A program made the translations under genes and the position numbers. DNA of 32,473 nt from an uncultured Nitrospira sp. (lineage in GTDB: Bacteria; Nitrospirota; Nitrospiria; Nitrospirales; Nitrospiraceae). The first letter of the stretch is position 1. Each line of letters starts with the position of its first letter. The notes beneath the pieces are model-generated. The model saw nothing but the letters and a program-made list of their open reading frames with translations, did no database searches and was not told the origin of the DNA. Positions 1 to 9,103 of the stretch are shown here, piece by piece. The stretch is taken from positions 5,610 through 38,082 of the forward strand of contig CABVSA010000030.1 of assembly GCA_902500805.1 (NCBI GenBank), written 5' to 3'.

Positions 1-95
1 AGATCCAATATGGGACGAAGTAGTAGGCCGTCGGATTGTCGAACTGGAGGTCGTGGTTGGGAGCATGTCATCCACTCCATGCACGTTTTTCGCTG

Positions 96-359
96 TTAGC
101 GGTAGACCTCGTGTCGGTGTCCGACCTTCACCACGTCGGCACGCAGAGTGGCATCGTCACTACCTAGACCATGCGATAGTCGCCCTGCCTGATGCGATAG
201 CGCTCTGATTCGCCTGAGAGTTTCTCACACCCTGAGGGCCGGGGCTGTTGTGCCAAGCCTCGAATTCGATTGATGATCCGCTTGAGATCGCTCAAAGGAC
301 TCCGCCCGGAGTTCTTTCTCGGCAGAACGCTTTATGACGACGCTATAACGGGCCGTCAC
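96..359 (-). pseudogene. RelE/ParE-family toxin, frameshifted pseudogene
   Basis: Reading the minus strand from a GTG at 359, which overlaps the end of the antitoxin gene by 17 bp, gives a typical RelE/ParE beginning (TARYSVVIKRSAEKELR). Near position 285 the frame must shift by one base (net +1) to continue as LKRIINRIRGLAQQPRPSG, CEKLSGESERYRIRQGDYRM; without the shift the frame stops near 225. A second break follows the RMV codons (in-frame TAG, net -1), after which DDATLRADVVKVGHRHEVYR and a TAA at 96 complete the family's normal C-terminus. All parts of an mRNA-interferase-like toxin of about 87 residues are present, but in three frames, so no functional toxin should be made. Sequencing error is the alternative, but two separate lesions plus a stop make decay likelier. 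Confidence 0.8.
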
Positions 360-573
360 GCTTCAACTCCTCGAGGACCTTCTCGAATGAGCGTGACGGC
401 TCTTTCGCTCGGCGATCAAATGCTTCCAGACCTAGAGCATCCTCTCGAAGGGGTTCCAGCACGGCGGCATTGACCAGGTCGGAGAGAGACCGATCCGTTG
501 TGGCGGCTTTGACCTTGAGCGCTCGATTGATCTTGGGTTTGAGGTAGACGGTCGTGCGGGTGTCGGATGGCAT
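343..573 (-). CDS. Ribbon-helix-helix antitoxin
   Basis: A 76-residue protein starting at an ATG preceded by AAGGAG at a good distance. Residues 5-45 (TTVYLKPKINRALKVKAATT followed by DRSLSDLVNAAV) fit a CopG/Arc-type ribbon-helix-helix DNA-binding domain: one beta strand, then two helices. The charged C-terminal part (EAFDRRAKEPSRSFEKVLEELKRDG) would be the toxin-wrapping tail. Known antitoxins of this sort neutralise a RelE/ParE partner and repress their own promoter. Here the partner gene overlaps the 3' end but is broken. A near-perfect palindrome just upstream (596-629) is a natural site for autoregulation. It may survive as a stand-alone repressor or as an antidote to related toxins elsewhere. 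Confidence 0.8.
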   Translation of the reverse strand: MPSDTRTTVYLKPKINRALKVKAATTDRSLSDLVNAAVLEPLREDALGLEAFDRRAKEPSRSFEKVLEELKRDGPL

Positions 574-595
574 AGTATTTCTCCTTTAGAACGTT

Positions 596-629
596 GTGAC
601 ATTTTAGAATCGGAACGCTAAAGTGTCAC
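596..629. promoter_or_regulatory. Palindromic operator of the antitoxin gene
   Basis: Arms GTGACATTTTAG (596-607) and CTAAAGTGTCAC (618-629) are inverted repeats of 12 bp with one mismatch around a 10-bp centre. The palindrome ends 22 bp upstream of the antitoxin start codon. Toxin-antitoxin promoters are commonly autoregulated through such dyads; that this one binds the antitoxin is inferred from position. Confidence 0.55.
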
Positions 630-943
630 TATTCAGACCTTATTCTCTGCTCATCGACAAAGTCTCTGGTCATTTCACGGATATCGACGTGCAGCTCGGC
701 GAGCGGTCTTTGTCTTTACGACGGATCGGGCACTACAGAGCGGAAAGGAGATAACGGATCCAGAGGTAACAGGCTCTACTCCGGCCTTCACACTCCTGAG
801 CAATGCGAACTCACGTAGGTCCAGGAGAATGATGCGGCATCAGCACCATGCGATGACGGAGGATCTCGAAGAAGTGCAGAGACTACTGGAGCGTGTTTAA
901 GGCTCCGTCACGCGGATCTAGGTGGGGAGAACACCGATGCCGG
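630..943. other. Gene-poor gap
   Basis: I see no convincing gene, RNA or repeat here. A short plus-strand reading frame ending near 900 (MTEDLEEVQRLLERV) could be the tail of a decayed gene, but nothing upstream in that frame supports this. Confidence 0.4.
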
Positions 944-2173
944 TTAGGGTGCCCACAGGGCGGGGACCGGAACGAGCCAGAGTTTCTCGCCGAATGGAAT
1001 GACGCGATCACCCAGATAGAGCACGAGCCCGGTGCGGAACCGTTTACCGAGTTGATCGCGTAGCGCTTGTAAGGCGACAAAGTCAGAGGCCGTTACGGTC
1101 GCGCTCCCTTTGACTTCGACACCGGCCACTGAGCCGTCAGTTTGTTCCAGCACCACATCCACCTCCGACCCGCCGGCGGTGCGGAAATGGTAGAGCGAGG
1201 CGTGTGGAGCAGCCCATGACAGTTGTTTGCGAAGTTCACCCACGACGAAGGTTTCCAGCATTCGTCCCAATAACGCCCGATCGTCGCGGAGTCGTCTGGC
1301 GTCGGCCCCGATCAGATGGCAGGCCAGGCCGGTGTCGACCAGATGTAGCTTGGGGGACTTGACCAGGCGCTTGCCCATGTTTGTTGACCAGGCCGGGAGG
1401 CGATGCACCAGAAACACTGTTTCCAGCAGGGCGAGATAGCGAGTTAAGGTTGTGTGCGGGAGTCCGGCATCTCTGCCGATGTCGGCGAGATTTGCCAACC
1501 CGGCTGTGCGGGCAGCAAGCAGTTTGAGCAGGTTGGGCAGCTGGTGAAACGCATCCACCCGGGCCAGATCGCGCACGTCCCGTTGGAGAATGGTAGAAAT
1601 GTACGATGCAAACCACGCCGACCGGCGATCCTCGGCGATACGCTGGATGGCTTCCGGGTATCCGCCGCGCGTCAATCTGGCTGCAAGCTCCTGTGTTGTC
1701 GCGGTGAACTTGGTTTTGGCGATGGTGCCGTCAAACAGTCGGGTGACGAATCGCTCCCGTGTGCCGGCAAGCTCACCCGATGAAAACGGGAAGAGCGGAA
1801 TGACCTCCATCCGGCCGGCCAGCGATTCAGATAACCGTGGCAGGGTCAGCACGTTAGCCGATCCTGTCAGCAGAAAGCGACCAGGTGAGCGGTTCTTGTC
1901 CACGGCGACTTTGATGGCCGGGAAGAGATCCGGAGCCCTCTGGATTTCGTCGAGGACGACCGGGCCCTGCAGGTTGCGGATGAATCCCACCGGATCACGC
2001 GCAGCCGAGGCGAGCGTGGCCGCATCATCTAGGGTGAAGTACTCCGCCCCGGTCTTCTCAGCCATCGCTCTGGCCAGTGTGGTCTTCCCCGTTTGCCGAG
2101 CGCCGTTCAGGAGCACGACCGGCGTGTCGGCCATGGCCGAGTGGACCGCGTGCGCAATAGTTCGCTTGATCAT
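944..2173 (-). CDS. ATP-binding protein, AAA_14 plus DUF4143
   Basis: A protein of about 409 residues from the ATG at 2173 (MIKRTIAHAVHSAM); a longer frame starts at 2251 but its first 26 residues are not family-like. Near the N-terminus lies a Walker A loop (GARQTGKTTL), then Walker B (GPVVLDEIQRAPDLF) and a sensor-like FLLTGSANVL segment; this is the AAA_14 ATPase core. The C-terminal half (HLVDTGLACHLIG, FVVGELRKQLSWAAP, FRTAGGSEVDVVLE, GVEVKGSATV) matches DUF4143, which has a PD-(D/E)XK-nuclease-like fold. Family members are widespread, often multicopy and often mobile; their role is not established, although defence or DNA transactions have been suggested. It stands alone, downstream of nothing obvious, on the same strand as its neighbours. 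Confidence 0.88.
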   Translation of the reverse strand: MIKRTIAHAVHSAMADTPVVLLNGARQTGKTTLARAMAEKTGAEYFTLDDAATLASAARDPVGFIRNLQGPVVLDEIQRAPDLFPAIKVAVDKNRSPGRFLLTGSANVLTLPRLSESLAGRMEVIPLFPFSSGELAGTRERFVTRLFDGTIAKTKFTATTQELAARLTRGGYPEAIQRIAEDRRSAWFASYISTILQRDVRDLARVDAFHQLPNLLKLLAARTAGLANLADIGRDAGLPHTTLTRYLALLETVFLVHRLPAWSTNMGKRLVKSPKLHLVDTGLACHLIGADARRLRDDRALLGRMLETFVVGELRKQLSWAAPHASLYHFRTAGGSEVDVVLEQTDGSVAGVEVKGSATVTASDFVALQALRDQLGKRFRTGLVLYLGDRVIPFGEKLWLVPVPALWAP

Positions 2174-2448
2174 GGAGAGATATTCACCTGTTTGTGGTGA
2201 ATTTGCAAGCGAACCATCGTGAAAACCGGATTCGGCCGTCATCCGCTCCAATCCTATAGTTGGATGCCGGTGGCGGAGGCCCTGATCAGGTCCAAAAACC
2301 GGTCACTGCTAGAGCTAGCCGCAGCATCCATCACTCTTTTGCTGCAATCGCCGATCCGCTGTTGAGATAATGTGAGTTATTCGTAAAACGTGAAGGGTGA
2401 AGCGTTGTTCATGAAGAACCCTGGTTCGTGGCGAGAATGCCTGAAGCA

Positions 2449-2496
2449 GTTTCAAGTTCCAAGTTTCCGGACAACCTGAAACCTCAAACTTGAAAC
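2449..2496. repeat. Intergenic inverted repeat of the TTTCAAGTT type
   Basis: GTTTCAAGTTCCAAGTTTC (2449-2467) faces GAAACCTCAAACTTGAAAC (2478-2496), an almost perfect inverted repeat with a 10-bp loop. Each arm is itself built from AAGTTTC/AAGTTCC units. It sits immediately downstream of the nhaD stop, so it could also form a 3'-end hairpin of that transcript. A second low-complexity stretch (AACGTGAAGGGTGAAGCG, about 2388-2405) lies beside it and resembles the GTGAA-unit repeats I associate with Nitrospira. Confidence 0.6.
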
Positions 2497-2521
2497 CGCC
2501 GGCCGTCATGAATAATGAGCG

Positions 2522-3943
2522 TTAGAACGTCCGCGCATTGATCCACATGTGCACAAGAATACTCGCGGCATACCCCAGCGCGATCGCTGGAGTCCATTTG
2601 AGATGACTGAAAAACGTATACTTCCCTTTCGCCTGCCCCATTAGCGCGACACCGGCGGCAGAGCCGATGGAGAGGAGGCTGCCCCCCACTCCTGCGGTCA
2701 ACGTCACGAGCAGCCATTGGCCTTCGGAAATGTCCGGGTTCATGGTTAACACCGCGAACATGATCGGAATGTTGTCGACAATCGCCGATAAGAGCCCGAC
2801 CGAGACGTTGGCGAAGGTTGGGCCCCACTGGGAGTAGAGCACGTGGGAGGCCAAGGCCATATACCCGATTTGGCCAAGACCGCCGACGCACAGGACGACA
2901 CCGTAGAAGAACAACAGCGTATCCCACTCAGCCCGGGCCACCTTTTGAAACACGTCAAATGGGACGATATCTCCGATCTCCCCTTTGTTATAGGGCGAGG
3001 CATGGTGGCGTTTCCGGCTCAGATAATGTCCAAAGAAGCCAAGATACGCAAATCCGGTCATCATCCCCAGGACCGGCGGTAGATGCAGGAAATTGTGAAA
3101 GCCGACTGCTGTGCAAATGGTTAGGAGAAACAACCCCAGAATGCGCTTGGCTCCGGTCTTCATGTGGACGGTTTCAGAGGACGGTGGTGGAGACATGCGA
3201 GGGACGGCATAATGCATGATCGCAGCGGGCACAACATAGTTCACCGCTGAGGGGATAAACAGCTGAAAAAAGTCAAAGAACCCAAGGATCCCCTTTTGCC
3301 ACACCATCAAGGTCGTGATATCTCCGAAGGGACAGAACGCTCCACCCGCATTCGCCGCCACCACGATATTGATGCAAGAGATGCTGACGAATTTCGGACT
3401 GTGAGAACCCACAGCCAAGACCACCGCGCACATCAAGAGAGCGGTGGTGAGATTGTCGGCCGCCGCCGAAATAAAAAACGCCAGGATCCCCGTGATCCAG
3501 AAGAGTTGCCGGTAGCTGAACCCCTTACGAACCAACCACGAGCGAATCGCATCGAACACGAGTCGTTCGTCTAGGGCGTTGATGTAGGTCATAGCCACCA
3601 GCAAGAACAGCATCAGTTCAGCATATTCCATCAGATTGTGCCGGAAGGCATTTTCAACCAGTTCCGATTGACCCGCCGGATACGCGAGGGCGATCGCTGC
3701 CCATATGATCCCGGCTGCAAGAATCACCGGTTTAGACTTCTTGAGGTGGGTAAACTCCTCGGACATGACCAGGGCATATGCTAGAACAAAGACGCCGATC
3801 GCAAAATATCCCACTGCTGATGTGGTCAAGTCGATCGAGGCATGCGCTTCTGTTTCAGCGAGCGTGAGGGAAGGCAACCCGAATACGATGAACGCGGAAG
3901 GAAGGCCGACCTGGAAGAAACGCAAAAAGGAAGAACTGTTCAC
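2522..3943 (-). CDS. nhaD: NhaD-like Na+/H+ antiporter
   Basis: 473 residues beginning at a GTG codon with an AAGGA box upstream. An N-terminal signal-like segment (GLPSAFIVFGLPSLTLAETEA) is followed by roughly a dozen hydrophobic membrane spans. Landmarks typical of the NhaD branch of the ion transporter superfamily are HNLMEYAELMLFLLVAMTYI, FFISAAADNLTTALLM, ANAGGAFCPFGDITTLMVW, DNIPIMFAVLTMNP and GSAAGVALMGQAKGKYTF. NhaD proteins exchange cytoplasmic Na+ (or Li+) for external H+. Lying directly after the Nqr gene cluster on the same strand, it fits a sodium circuit: Nqr makes a sodium gradient and NhaD interconverts it with the proton gradient. A 370-bp gap separates it from nqrM, so it probably has its own promoter. 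Confidence 0.9.
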   Translation of the reverse strand: MNSSSFLRFFQVGLPSAFIVFGLPSLTLAETEAHASIDLTTSAVGYFAIGVFVLAYALVMSEEFTHLKKSKPVILAAGIIWAAIALAYPAGQSELVENAFRHNLMEYAELMLFLLVAMTYINALDERLVFDAIRSWLVRKGFSYRQLFWITGILAFFISAAADNLTTALLMCAVVLAVGSHSPKFVSISCINIVVAANAGGAFCPFGDITTLMVWQKGILGFFDFFQLFIPSAVNYVVPAAIMHYAVPRMSPPPSSETVHMKTGAKRILGLFLLTICTAVGFHNFLHLPPVLGMMTGFAYLGFFGHYLSRKRHHASPYNKGEIGDIVPFDVFQKVARAEWDTLLFFYGVVLCVGGLGQIGYMALASHVLYSQWGPTFANVSVGLLSAIVDNIPIMFAVLTMNPDISEGQWLLVTLTAGVGGSLLSIGSAAGVALMGQAKGKYTFFSHLKWTPAIALGYAASILVHMWINARTF

Positions 3944-4284
3944 GCACGACCATCCTTTCGAGCACTATCATCGTCGGCTGACCCAGGCGTTGATCTGCGA
4001 GGTCAGCACAAAATTGTTCAGCGCGGCACCATGGATATCGAGGCACCGCTCGGACAACGGGAGTTCGTCCTTACGGTGGACCGGGAACTGTCGAACGGGA
4101 ATCGTTAGTGTACCGACGAGTGGTAGACCCAGAGGTCGCCGACCGGACAATTCAGATACACCGGAAATCCCAACAAAACCAGAAGTTACACAGGCAGATG
4201 AATGAAAATCAAGGCAAACTTTCCGCGGGGCATGACTGTCATAGCAGAACAACGAACCAGGGTAGGCACGATCTCTGACGATGC

Positions 4285-4308
4285 GAGCCCTGTCACGAGT
4301 ACAGGCTC
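4285..4308 (-). terminator. Hairpin directly after nqrM
   Basis: ACAGGCTC (4301-4308) pairs with GAGCCCTGT (4285-4293), with one bulged base, around a 7-base loop. It starts two bases after the nqrM stop codon. There is no run of U after it, so it would be a weak terminator or an mRNA 3'-end stabiliser for the nqr transcript. The rest of the gap up to 3944 shows nothing I can name. Confidence 0.35.
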
Positions 4309-4310
4309 TC

Positions 4311-4511
4311 TTACAGCAGCTCGTTTCTCTGAGACTGCATCCGGGCAAGTCGTTCCGGGCAGGGCTTGTCACAGCCGGCATCGCACTCCAGACCAAGACG
4401 TTCAAGACCACCGCAACTGCCGCCGATCGGACGGCGACCAAGCAGGACACCCACTGCCATCGCCAGGATTGCAATCACCATGACAAGAAAGGTCACCAGG
4501 AAAATTGTCAT
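4311..4511 (-). CDS. nqrM: NqrM, Na+-NQR maturation protein (DUF539)
   Basis: A 66-residue protein: one N-terminal transmembrane helix (MTIFLVTFLVMVIAILAMAV), then the family signature GVLLGRRPIGGSCGGL and a cysteine-rich tail (LECDAGCDKPCPE). NqrM is known to be needed for insertion of iron between NqrD and NqrE; its conserved cysteines are thought to deliver the metal. Four cysteines in the SCGG and CDAGCDKPC segments are kept here. The gene's start overlaps the apbE stop by ATGA, implying translational coupling. Finding it last in the cluster matches the order nqrABCDEF-apbE-nqrM known from Vibrio. Confidence 0.93.
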   Translation of the reverse strand: MTIFLVTFLVMVIAILAMAVGVLLGRRPIGGSCGGLERLGLECDAGCDKPCPERLARMQSQRNELL

Positions 4512-5563
4512 GACAGCTCCTGTTTCCGGTATCGCTGGAAGGCACAGCAGACGCGTTCTTCAAATTGTCCATTCTGTTCGATGACGAAAAGGACGGGAAG
4601 ATGGAGTCGCTCAGCGATGGCCATGCCACGCTCAGGCCCTAACACCTGAAATGCGGTAGCCCAGGCATCGGCTCGCATGCTGGTCTCCGCCAGCACTGTC
4701 ACGGACACCAGATGATGATCAACCGGCCAGCCGGTTGTCGGATCGATGGTATGGGAATAGCGCCGCCCGGCGATTTCAAAAAAGTTTCGATAATTTCCAG
4801 AGGTAGCGAGGGCGATGTCGCTGAGCGCCAGCATCGTGCGCACCGAGCGTTCACCCGACAACGGTTTCTCAATCGCGATCCGCCAGGGTGTATCACGCTC
4901 CTTGAGTCCCCGTACTCTGATCTCACCACCAATCTCTACCATATAATGTTCAATGCCGTGCGCGGTCATGAGTTCAGCCACCCGGTCCACCCCGTAGCCC
5001 TTGGCGATTCCGGACAGATCCAGGAAGACATCAGGGCGGTGCTTGCGTATAGCTGGTTGAGTCTCACTGAGTGTAATTTTATCAAGTCCGCTACGCGCGC
5101 GGGCGGCGGCGATGTCGCGGTCAAGCGGAATGCGGTCCGAATGAACCTCCGGGCCAAAGCCCCAGAGATTGACCAGGGGACCGACCGTGACGTCGAACGC
5201 TCCTTCACTCTGAGCGCCGATCTCGAGTGCGGCTTTGAGCACCGCGCGGAGCGAAGACGATGCGGGTACCCAATCGGTGGTGCGCAGACGGTTAAAGCGC
5301 GACAGTTCCGACTCCTGGTCATAGGTGGACATGGTGTGATTGATCTCGGCCAGCAAGGTGTCCACTTCGATCTGGAGGTCCTTCACTGTCAGAGTATTCG
5401 GAGTGGGACGGTATTTCACGTTATACGTGGTTCCCATGGTCCGACCACTCATCTGCAGTTCTGCGACAGGCGGCTCAGGGCGCAACAGGCCGAAGCCGGT
5501 CCCGGCCGCCAGCAGAACGATCAAGGCAACCAACGCACGGGGTCGCGCAATGGCGGGAGGCAT
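4508..5563 (-). CDS. apbE: ApbE, FAD:protein FMN transferase
   Basis: 351 residues. The N-terminal hydrophobic stretch (ALVALIVLLAAGTGFGLL) looks like a membrane anchor or uncleaved signal; there is no lipobox cysteine. The catalytic domain begins at MSGRTMGTTYNVKY and carries FDVTVGPLVNLWGFG, DLSGIAKGYGVDR, VEIGGEIRVRG, TSGNYRNFFE and SHTIDPTTGWPVDHHLVSVTV, all ApbE landmarks including the FAD- and Mg-binding segments. ApbE transfers FMN onto threonine in the SGAT motifs of NqrB and NqrC, outside the cytoplasm. The gene starts 6 bp after nqrF ends and overlaps nqrM by 4 bp, so it is part of the operon it serves. Confidence 0.95.
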   Translation of the reverse strand: MPPAIARPRALVALIVLLAAGTGFGLLRPEPPVAELQMSGRTMGTTYNVKYRPTPNTLTVKDLQIEVDTLLAEINHTMSTYDQESELSRFNRLRTTDWVPASSSLRAVLKAALEIGAQSEGAFDVTVGPLVNLWGFGPEVHSDRIPLDRDIAAARARSGLDKITLSETQPAIRKHRPDVFLDLSGIAKGYGVDRVAELMTAHGIEHYMVEIGGEIRVRGLKERDTPWRIAIEKPLSGERSVRTMLALSDIALATSGNYRNFFEIAGRRYSHTIDPTTGWPVDHHLVSVTVLAETSMRADAWATAFQVLGPERGMAIAERLHLPVLFVIEQNGQFEERVCCAFQRYRKQELS

Positions 5564-5569
5564 GGATGC

Positions 5570-6790
5570 TCATCCTCCGAAGTCATCGAGCATGATGTTG
5601 TCCCGCTCGACACCCAGATCCAACAGCATCTTGATCACGGCGGCATTCATCATCGGCGGTCCGCAGAGGTAGTACTCACAGTCCTCGGGCGCCGGATGGG
5701 TTTTCAGATACTCATTATAGAGTACGCTATGGATGAAACCGGTATAGCCGCTCCACTCGTCCTCTGGGATCGGGTCGGACAGGGCGACATGCCACTCAAA
5801 GTTGTCGTGCGCTGCAGCCAGCTTGTCGAAATCGTCGACATAGAACATCTCGCGCTTCGATCGAGCCCCGTACCAGAAGGACATCTTGCGTGTGGTCTTG
5901 AGGCGACCCAGCTGATCAAAAATGTGCGAGCGCATGGGCGCCATCCCTGCCCCACCGCCGATGAACACCATCTCGTTGTCGGTGTCACGCGCAAAGAACT
6001 CGCCGAACGGCCCGGAGATGGTGACCTTGTCACCCGGTTTCAGTCCAAACAGGTAGGACGACATTTTACCCGGAGGCAGGTTTTGCGTGCGCGGAGGGGG
6101 CGTGGCAATGCGAATATTGAGCATAATAATGCCACGTTCTTCCGGGTAATTGGCCATGGAGTAGGCGCGCTCGAGGGGCTCATTGACCTTGGACACAAGG
6201 TCCCAGAGATTCAGCCGGTCCCAGTCGCTGCGAAATCGTTCTTCGATGTCGAAATCTTTAAACGAGTGCTTATACGGAGGGCAAAAAATCTGGATGTACC
6301 CTCCGGCACGGAAATCGACATATTCATCCTGAGGAAGTTCCAGGACCAGTTCTTTGATGAAGGTGGCCACATTGTGGTTGGAGCGGACGGTACATTCCCA
6401 TTTCTTGACCCCGAACACCTCATCTGGAATCTCGATCTTCATGTTCTGCTTGACCGCCACCTGACAGGAGAGACGGTAGCCCTCGCGCGCTTCACGCTTG
6501 TTGATATGCGAGGTTTCAGTCGGCAGAATGACCCCACCTCCTTCGAAGACCTTGACCCGGCATACGCCACACGTCCCGCCGCCACCACACGCCGAACTGA
6601 TAAAAATCTTGGCGTCGCCCAGCGCACCGAGCAGTTTGCCTCCGATCGGCGTCTCAATGGATTTCTTGTCGTTGATCGTAATTGTGACGTTGCCGCTGGC
6701 CACCAGCTTCGATCGCGCACTCAGGATGAGGACGGCCAGAATGAGGACAATCCCGGTGAAAAAACCCACACCCAGTAGGATCTCAATCAT
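5570..6790 (-). CDS. nqrF: Na+-NQR subunit F, NADH dehydrogenase
   Basis: 406 residues, full length. One N-terminal membrane helix ([20 protein letters not shown]) anchors a cytoplasmic part. Residues about 65-115 form a [2Fe-2S] ferredoxin domain ([14 protein letters not shown], with the fourth ligand in YRLSCQV). Then comes a ferredoxin-reductase-like FAD domain (RAYSMANYP) and an NADH domain ([24 protein letters not shown], ending in DDFGG). It takes hydride from NADH through FAD and passes electrons through the iron-sulfur cluster into the membrane subunits. It is separated from nqrE by a 227-bp gap that contains a hairpin repeat, unlike the other subunit genes, which overlap or nearly touch. 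Confidence 0.96.
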   Translation of the reverse strand: MIEILLGVGFFTGIVLILAVLILSARSKLVASGNVTITINDKKSIETPIGGKLLGALGDAKIFISSACGGGGTCGVCRVKVFEGGGVILPTETSHINKREAREGYRLSCQVAVKQNMKIEIPDEVFGVKKWECTVRSNHNVATFIKELVLELPQDEYVDFRAGGYIQIFCPPYKHSFKDFDIEERFRSDWDRLNLWDLVSKVNEPLERAYSMANYPEERGIIMLNIRIATPPPRTQNLPPGKMSSYLFGLKPGDKVTISGPFGEFFARDTDNEMVFIGGGAGMAPMRSHIFDQLGRLKTTRKMSFWYGARSKREMFYVDDFDKLAAAHDNFEWHVALSDPIPEDEWSGYTGFIHSVLYNEYLKTHPAPEDCEYYLCGPPMMNAAVIKMLLDLGVERDNIMLDDFGG

Positions 6791-6814
6791 ACGTGGTCTC
6801 TCATCTCAAACTCA

Positions 6815-6940
6815 GCAGGATGCTGGAAAAAGCCGCCGCCGTCGTTCTCGCATCGCTCAGGGGCTTCAACATACGGCGCAGAGTATGCCTCGCCCCTGCG
6901 CTCGCTGCGGCCTTGCCGTCGACCTTTTTGAGCATCCTGC
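6815..6940. repeat. 126-bp REP-like hairpin element in the nqr operon
   Basis: The element is bounded by exact 10-bp inverted ends, GCAGGATGCT (6815-6824) and AGCATCCTGC (6931-6940). Pairing continues partly inward (GGAAAAAG against CTTTTT), and an inner dyad (AGGGGC with GCCCCT, CATAC with GTATG) sits in the middle. It is GC-rich and holds no credible gene, although one frame stays open. From memory, near-copies of such GCAGGATGYT elements are abundant between genes in Nitrospira genomes. Located between nqrE and nqrF, it would be transcribed and fold into a long hairpin. Confidence 0.75.
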
Positions 6941-7017
6941 GGATATTCTTGAATCAGGGTAAGACACTCGGTCATCGCGTAGTACTACCTGGTAAAAGGA
7001 GCGTTTCCACAACCTAT

Positions 7018-7626
7018 CTAGAGTTGAATTCCGGAAAAGGCCATAAACCCAAGCGCCATCAACCCTGCAGTGATGAAGGCGACCCCCAGTCCCTGCAATC
7101 CAGCGGGGATGTCGGAATACTTGAGCTTCTCACGCACCCCTGCCATCGCCACAATCGCGAGCGCCCATCCGACACCGGACCCCACACCATAGGTGACGCT
7201 CTCACTGAAGTTATAGTCTCGTTCGACCATAAACAGACAGCCTCCAAGAATGGCGCAGTTCACGGTAATCAGCGGCAAGAAGATTCCCAACGAGTTGTAC
7301 AGTGCCGGGACGTATCGGTCGAGAAACATTTCCAGCACCTGAACGACCGCTGCAATGACGCTGATGTAGCTGATGAGTCCCAAGAAATCCAGACTCATCT
7401 CGGAGAGCCCCGCCCAGGACAGCGCGCCGTCACGGATCAGAAACCGGTAGATCAGATTATTGATCGGGATGGTCAGGCTTTGGACGACGACCACTGCAAT
7501 ACCGAGTCCGAGCGCGGTACCGATTTTTTTCGAGACGGCCAGAAAGGTGCACATGCCGAGAAAAAATGTCAGTGCCAGATTTTCAACGAAGACCGCTTTG
7601 ATAAATAGATTGATCAGGTCCGTCAT
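7018..7626 (-). CDS. nqrE: Na+-NQR subunit E
   Basis: 202 residues and six predicted membrane spans, matching the family's usual size. It opens with [20 protein letters not shown], has [20 protein letters not shown] near the N-terminus and [13 protein letters not shown] in the middle. The two cysteines in GMCTF and VNCAIL are the ones that, with the pair in NqrD, hold iron in the membrane. The ATG overlaps the nqrD stop (ATGA). NqrE and NqrD form the core electron path across the membrane coupled to Na+ movement. Confidence 0.96.
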   Translation of the reverse strand: MTDLINLFIKAVFVENLALTFFLGMCTFLAVSKKIGTALGLGIAVVVVQSLTIPINNLIYRFLIRDGALSWAGLSEMSLDFLGLISYISVIAAVVQVLEMFLDRYVPALYNSLGIFLPLITVNCAILGGCLFMVERDYNFSESVTYGVGSGVGWALAIVAMAGVREKLKYSDIPAGLQGLGVAFITAGLMALGFMAFSGIQL

Positions 7627-8288
7627 GAGACCACCTCGGGACGAGGGGCGTGATAGATCTTGAATTCAGGTTGCTCGACTTGTGCCGGTTTCCAGGAGCG
7701 CACCACCCAAATGATCATGCCGATCAGGAAAAATGCACTCGGAGGCAGAAGTAATAAGCCGTTCGGCACATACCACCCGCCATCTCGATCAAGCGGGAGG
7801 ATCGGATACCCGAACAGGGAACCGGACCCCAACAGCTCACGAATGATCCCGACGACCAGCAGCAGGGCGCTATAGCCGAGGCCGTTGCCGAGCCCATCAA
7901 GGAAACTGGGGAGCGGGGGATGTTTCATCGCATAGGCTTCAGCGCGTCCCATGACGATACAGTTGGTGATAATCAACCCGACGAAGACCGACAGGTCCTT
8001 GCTGATACTGAATGCGTAGGCTTTGATGAATTGATCAGTGACGATGACCAGCGACGAAATAATGGTCATCTGCACGATGATGCGAATGCTGCTCGGGATA
8101 TGATTGCGGACCAGACTGATGGCGGCATTGGAGAAGGCCGTGACCACGGTCAGCGCGATGCACATCGTGATCGTGGTCGAGAGTTTCGAGGTTACGGCCA
8201 GTGCCGAGCAAATCCCCAGGACTTGGAGGATGACGGGGTTATTGTCGACGATCGGGTCGAACATGATTTTCTTGTGTTGGTACGACAT
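7623..8288 (-). CDS. nqrD: Na+-NQR subunit D
   Basis: 221 residues, six membrane spans, paralogous to NqrE. Family landmarks are [38 protein letters not shown] and [20 protein letters not shown]; the cysteines in LGICS and ITNCIV are the expected iron ligands. It begins 5 bp after nqrC and overlaps nqrE. The C-terminal tail is hydrophilic and about ten residues longer than I expect for the family. Confidence 0.96.
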   Translation of the reverse strand: MSYQHKKIMFDPIVDNNPVILQVLGICSALAVTSKLSTTITMCIALTVVTAFSNAAISLVRNHIPSSIRIIVQMTIISSLVIVTDQFIKAYAFSISKDLSVFVGLIITNCIVMGRAEAYAMKHPPLPSFLDGLGNGLGYSALLLVVGIIRELLGSGSLFGYPILPLDRDGGWYVPNGLLLLPPSAFFLIGMIIWVVRSWKPAQVEQPEFKIYHAPRPEVVS

Positions 8289-8293
8289 GCGCG

Positions 8294-9103
8294 TTAGCTC
8301 CTTTCGCGACGCAAACGGGACAGGTACGGCCCGTACCCCTTGTCGCTCAACCAGAACTTCAGCAAATTCTCCACCCCTCGGGAGGTGATGGTGGCGCCGG
8401 CAAGTGCGTCAACCTGATGGTGAGACTCCGGGGTGGAACTGTCAACCGCGACCTTCGTCACTTCAACCTGCACCTTCCAGTTCTCGTCGAAGAGGACTTT
8501 GCCCGTCCATTGCGCCCGCCACTTTGGATTGTCGACTTCACCGCCGAGCCCAGGGGTCTCGGCATGCTGATAGAAGCGAAGGCCCTGCACCGTTCGTAGA
8601 TCTTCCTCAAGCGCAAGAAATCCGTACATCGTGGACCAGAGCCCGTAGCCGTACACCGGCAGGATCAGTTTCTTCAAGTCGCCGTTCTCACCGACAATTC
8701 GATAGACCGGCAGATAGCGCGGTTCGCGTCTGATCCCCGCCAGGTCTTCTCGGCGGGTGAGTTCGATAGAGATCGCGGGATCCTTTCCGGCCTTGACGAT
8801 ATTAAAGGTGTCAGGATCGATCCCCTTCACCTCGTCGCCGGTTGCCAGTTCGACCATACGAGCGTCAATCCGTTTCAGCGCTTGTTCTTCCGTCAGTCCC
8901 TCTTTAAGGAGGCCGGAGACCGCAATCACATTCCGTATGAGATCGGCCTTCTTGTTCGATTCCTGAATCGGTCGAAGGAGCACTGCCGCGCCGGCGACCA
9001 CCACCGAGCAGACCAGACAGACGACAAACGTCACCAGCAGGGTCCTGCTTGCACTCTCAACCGGCGCAGCGGAGACGGCGGAATCGGATTCAGACGCGGA
9101 CAT
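8294..9103 (-). CDS. nqrC: Na+-NQR subunit C (covalent FMN)
   Basis: 269 residues. After a short polar leader one membrane helix ([20 protein letters not shown]) exports the main domain to the outer side. The FMN-carrying threonine lies in [14 protein letters not shown] near residue 240, fitting the SGAT-type ApbE target motif (here AGAT). [20 protein letters not shown] and the [11 protein letters not shown] segment are standard family blocks. Its start overlaps the end of nqrB by 14 bp. Confidence 0.96.
   Translation of the reverse strand: MSASESDSAVSAAPVESASRTLLVTFVVCLVCSVVVAGAAVLLRPIQESNKKADLIRNVIAVSGLLKEGLTEEQALKRIDARMVELATGDEVKGIDPDTFNIVKAGKDPAISIELTRREDLAGIRREPRYLPVYRIVGENGDLKKLILPVYGYGLWSTMYGFLALEEDLRTVQGLRFYQHAETPGLGGEVDNPKWRAQWTGKVLFDENWKVQVEVTKVAVDSSTPESHHQVDALAGATITSRGVENLLKFWLSDKGYGPYLSRLRRERS

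Noticed and set aside
1..95. Search for a gene at the left edge
   Set aside because: No frame gives recognisable protein in these bases on either strand.
3968..4474. 168-codon minus-strand frame overlapping nqrM
   Set aside because: It is in a shifted frame over nqrM, with cysteine- and arginine-rich noise beyond it; NqrM is the recognised protein.
4712..6778. Very long plus-strand frame (688 codons) opposite apbE and nqrF
   Set aside because: Antisense shadow of two well-recognised genes; its residues are His/Arg/Gln-rich and show no domain.
6787..6975. 62-codon open frame on the minus strand between nqrE and nqrF
   Set aside because: It runs through the inverted-repeat element and has repeat-like composition; no family match and no ribosome site.
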